A stretch of 64,000 nt of DNA from Oceanospirillaceae bacterium. GTDB taxonomy: Bacteria; Pseudomonadota; Gammaproteobacteria; Pseudomonadales; Balneatricaceae. Below are positions 62,338-64,000 of this stretch, piece after piece (positions within the stretch are counted from its first letter, which is position 1; every line of letters starts with the position of its first letter). The translations under genes and the position numbers were made by a program. The stretch covers positions 107,341 through 171,340 of the forward strand of contig JABSRB010000009.1 of assembly GCA_013215375.1 (NCBI GenBank). The letters are read 5' to 3'. The notes under the pieces are model-generated. The model had not been told where the DNA came from and did no database searches. It saw only the letters and a program-made list of their open reading frames with translations.

Positions 62338-63999
62338 TTAATCGAATACTAAATCGGGAACGATCCAGTCTTTACCGGGAACAGCCTCTAACAAGCTTTT
62401 GGTATACTCGTGTTGAGGGTTGGTAAATACATCATAGGTGGGTCCGTATTCTACGATCTCACCTAATTTCATCACTGCTATTTTGTCACACACTTGCGCA
62501 GCTACACGCAAATCATGAGTGACAAACAACATCGCCAAGTCCATTTTGGTTTTGATTTCATCCAGCAGCTCTAGCACTTGCGCTTGCACTGATACATCTA
62601 ATGCAGACACCGCTTCATCGGCGATCAATAGCTTTGGTGACATTGCCAGCGCTCTTGCGATGCCAATACGCTGACGCTGGCCACCCGAGAACTCATGCGG
62701 ATAACGCTTCAAGGCATATTTATCTAAGCCGACAATTTCGAGTAGTTCCTCTGCTTTTTTCCACGACTCAGCCTTAGACACACCATGAATGGTCGGCCCC
62801 TCAGTGATAATGTCGCCAATCTTACGCCTTGGGTTTAACGAGGCATAAGGATCTTGGAATATCATTTGAATGTGCTGCCTAAGCGGCATCATCTGTGACT
62901 GGGATAGTGACAAAATGTCTTGCCCCTGAAAATCGATAACACCACTGTCAGAATCATGCAGACGAATAATGCAGCGACCTACTGTCGATTTACCTGAGCC
63001 AGACTCACCGACTAATCCTAACGTCTCACCTTTACGGATCTCTAAATTGACATCTTTTGCAGCGTGTACCACACGACCTACTTTACCAAAAAAGGACTTT
63101 TTATGAGAGCCATAAGTTTTAAACAGGTTTCTGACACTGACCACCACATCCGATGTAACAGGCGCTTTTTTCTTCGCACTTAGACTGGGGACAGTGGCGA
63201 TTAATTTCTTGGTATAAGGGTGTTCTGGGCGGTTTAAGACCTGCTCGGCAGTACCTTGTTCCACTATTTTTCCCAGTTTCATTACGATGACTCGGTCGGC
63301 GATTTCTGCCACCACTCCGAAATCATGGGTAATGAAGATAACACCCATGTTGCGCTTCTCTTGTAACTGCGCCACCAACTTTAAAATCTGCGCTTGAGTA
63401 GTCACATCTAACGCTGTGGTGGGCTCATCGGCGATTAACAATTTAGGCTGAAGCGCCAAGGCCATTGCAATCATCACTCTTTGGCGCTGACCGCCAGAGA
63501 GTTCAAACGGATATGAGTCTCCGATTATAGTGGGATCAGGTAGACCAACATCATCGAGCATTTCGATGATTTTTACTTTTACTTCTTTTCTAGACAGTTT
63601 TAAGTGGTGGCTGTTAAACACTTCTTCCAACTGCTTGTTGACCTTCATTACCGGGTTTAGCGCGGTCATTGGCTCCTGAAAGATCATGCCAATTTTACTA
63701 CCGCGAATACGCTGCATTTGTTTGTCGCTGATAGAGGCTAGGTCTTGACCTTCAAAGAGGATTTGGCCACTGGACACCTTAACGTGTGGTTTAGGTAGCA
63801 ACCCCATCACCGCGTTTGAAGACATTGATTTACCGGATCCAGACTCCCCGACTATGCAGAGAATTTCACCGGGATAAACATCAAAGCTGACATTTTCTAC
63901 CGCAAAAGGCCGATCGGCTCTAGGGGGCAAACTGACACTTAAATCAACCACCGATAAGATCGGATCTTTATTTGCAACACTGTTAGTTGTTTCGCTCAT
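62338..63999 (-). CDS. yejF: Dual ABC transporter ATPase (YejF/oligopeptide type)
   Basis: The 553-residue protein fuses two oligopeptide-type ATPases. The first has Walker A GESGSGKS (51-58) and LSGGQRQRVMIAMAL; the second has GESGSGKSTVGR near 335 and FSGGQRQRIGIARAL. Each is followed by the oligopeptide-binding-type C-terminal segment (HPYTKKLIATVPS and HEYTKSLLEAVPG). This matches YejF-type ATPases that energise peptide import. The start is 1 bp from the window edge; permease genes probably lie upstream, outside. Confidence 0.9.
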   Translation of the reverse strand: MSETTNSVANKDPILSVVDLSVSLPPRADRPFAVENVSFDVYPGEILCIVGESGSGKSMSSNAVMGLLPKPHVKVSSGQILFEGQDLASISDKQMQRIRGSKIGMIFQEPMTALNPVMKVNKQLEEVFNSHHLKLSRKEVKVKIIEMLDDVGLPDPTIIGDSYPFELSGGQRQRVMIAMALALQPKLLIADEPTTALDVTTQAQILKLVAQLQEKRNMGVIFITHDFGVVAEIADRVIVMKLGKIVEQGTAEQVLNRPEHPYTKKLIATVPSLSAKKKAPVTSDVVVSVRNLFKTYGSHKKSFFGKVGRVVHAAKDVNLEIRKGETLGLVGESGSGKSTVGRCIIRLHDSDSGVIDFQGQDILSLSQSQMMPLRQHIQMIFQDPYASLNPRRKIGDIITEGPTIHGVSKAESWKKAEELLEIVGLDKYALKRYPHEFSGGQRQRIGIARALAMSPKLLIADEAVSALDVSVQAQVLELLDEIKTKMDLAMLFVTHDLRVAAQVCDKIAVMKLGEIVEYGPTYDVFTNPQHEYTKSLLEAVPGKDWIVPDLVFD

Positions 64000-64000
64000 T

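Noticed and set aside
1-64000. tRNA or rRNA genes and prophage modules
   Set aside because: I scanned the intergenic regions by eye and saw no cloverleaf with a GTTCRA-type T loop, no rRNA segments and no phage structural genes; a covariance-model search would be needed to exclude tRNAs formally.

Overview
The window reads as a stretch of chromosome from a free-living, probably marine, gammaproteobacterium. Supporting evidence is the lpxK-ycaR-kdsB lipid A/KDO block next to exbB-exbD, comEC and lolC-lolD, a B12-dependent methionine synthase, an E. coli-like CysK, an AstA arginine succinyltransferase, and several small dispersed palindromic repeats. The genus cannot be fixed from the sequence alone. 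No rRNA, tRNA, CRISPR array or prophage was found.

Layout. Positions 1-3053 hold a 5'-truncated D-2-hydroxyacid dehydrogenase, a MOFRL-type glycerate 2-kinase and a small unknown gene, a likely hydroxypyruvate/D-glycerate module. Positions 3059-8295 hold a TauE/SafE permease with a divergent LysR regulator, a gamma-glutamylcyclotransferase-like gene, a chemoreceptor and a periplasmic binding protein. Positions 8318-16704 hold metH, cysK, a MATE exporter, an Lrp-type regulator and astA. Positions 16741-24888 are core envelope genes.

Positions 25039-35731 form an exopolysaccharide cluster: a sugar-nucleotide epimerase, glycosyltransferases, a Wzx-type flippase, a Wzy/WaaL-type polymerase, an acyltransferase and a VanZ-like protein. 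Inside it lies a divergent exosortase-like membrane protein, a small membrane-anchored protein and a secreted DUF4114 protein with a hydrophobic/basic C-terminus, together a candidate dedicated protein-sorting system.

Positions 35771-40444 are an accessory patch. It contains a lipoprotein, VOC and GFA genes followed by attC-like repeats, a REP-associated (Y1/RAYT) transposase element, a glycosyltransferase, a relic of a second copy of the transposase element end, and a 33-bp scrap of the neighbouring GMC oxidoreductase gene.

Positions 40445-55940 form a large catabolic locus for an unidentified substrate. A Gfo/Idh dehydrogenase, CoA-transferase, enoyl-CoA hydratase, aldehyde dehydrogenase, four-gene GtsABCD-like sugar ABC importer, two GMC oxidoreductases and an SDR run leftward. 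An amidohydrolase and a Dabb protein run rightward. Operator-like TTGGAACGTT repeats lie in the divergent promoter. Two gene junctions in this operon carry tandem duplications. The one between the two permease genes is an 89-bp triplication that creates two intact 30-codon ORFs, each coupled by an ATGA overlap.

Positions 56239-63999 hold the ohrR/ohr pair with paired operators, a zincin-like CLCA_X protein, a second periplasmic binding protein, a 991-residue AsmA/DUF748-like protein and a YejF-type dual ABC ATPase. Three families of dispersed palindromic repeats, one of them interrupted by a 162-bp MITE, lie between genes.
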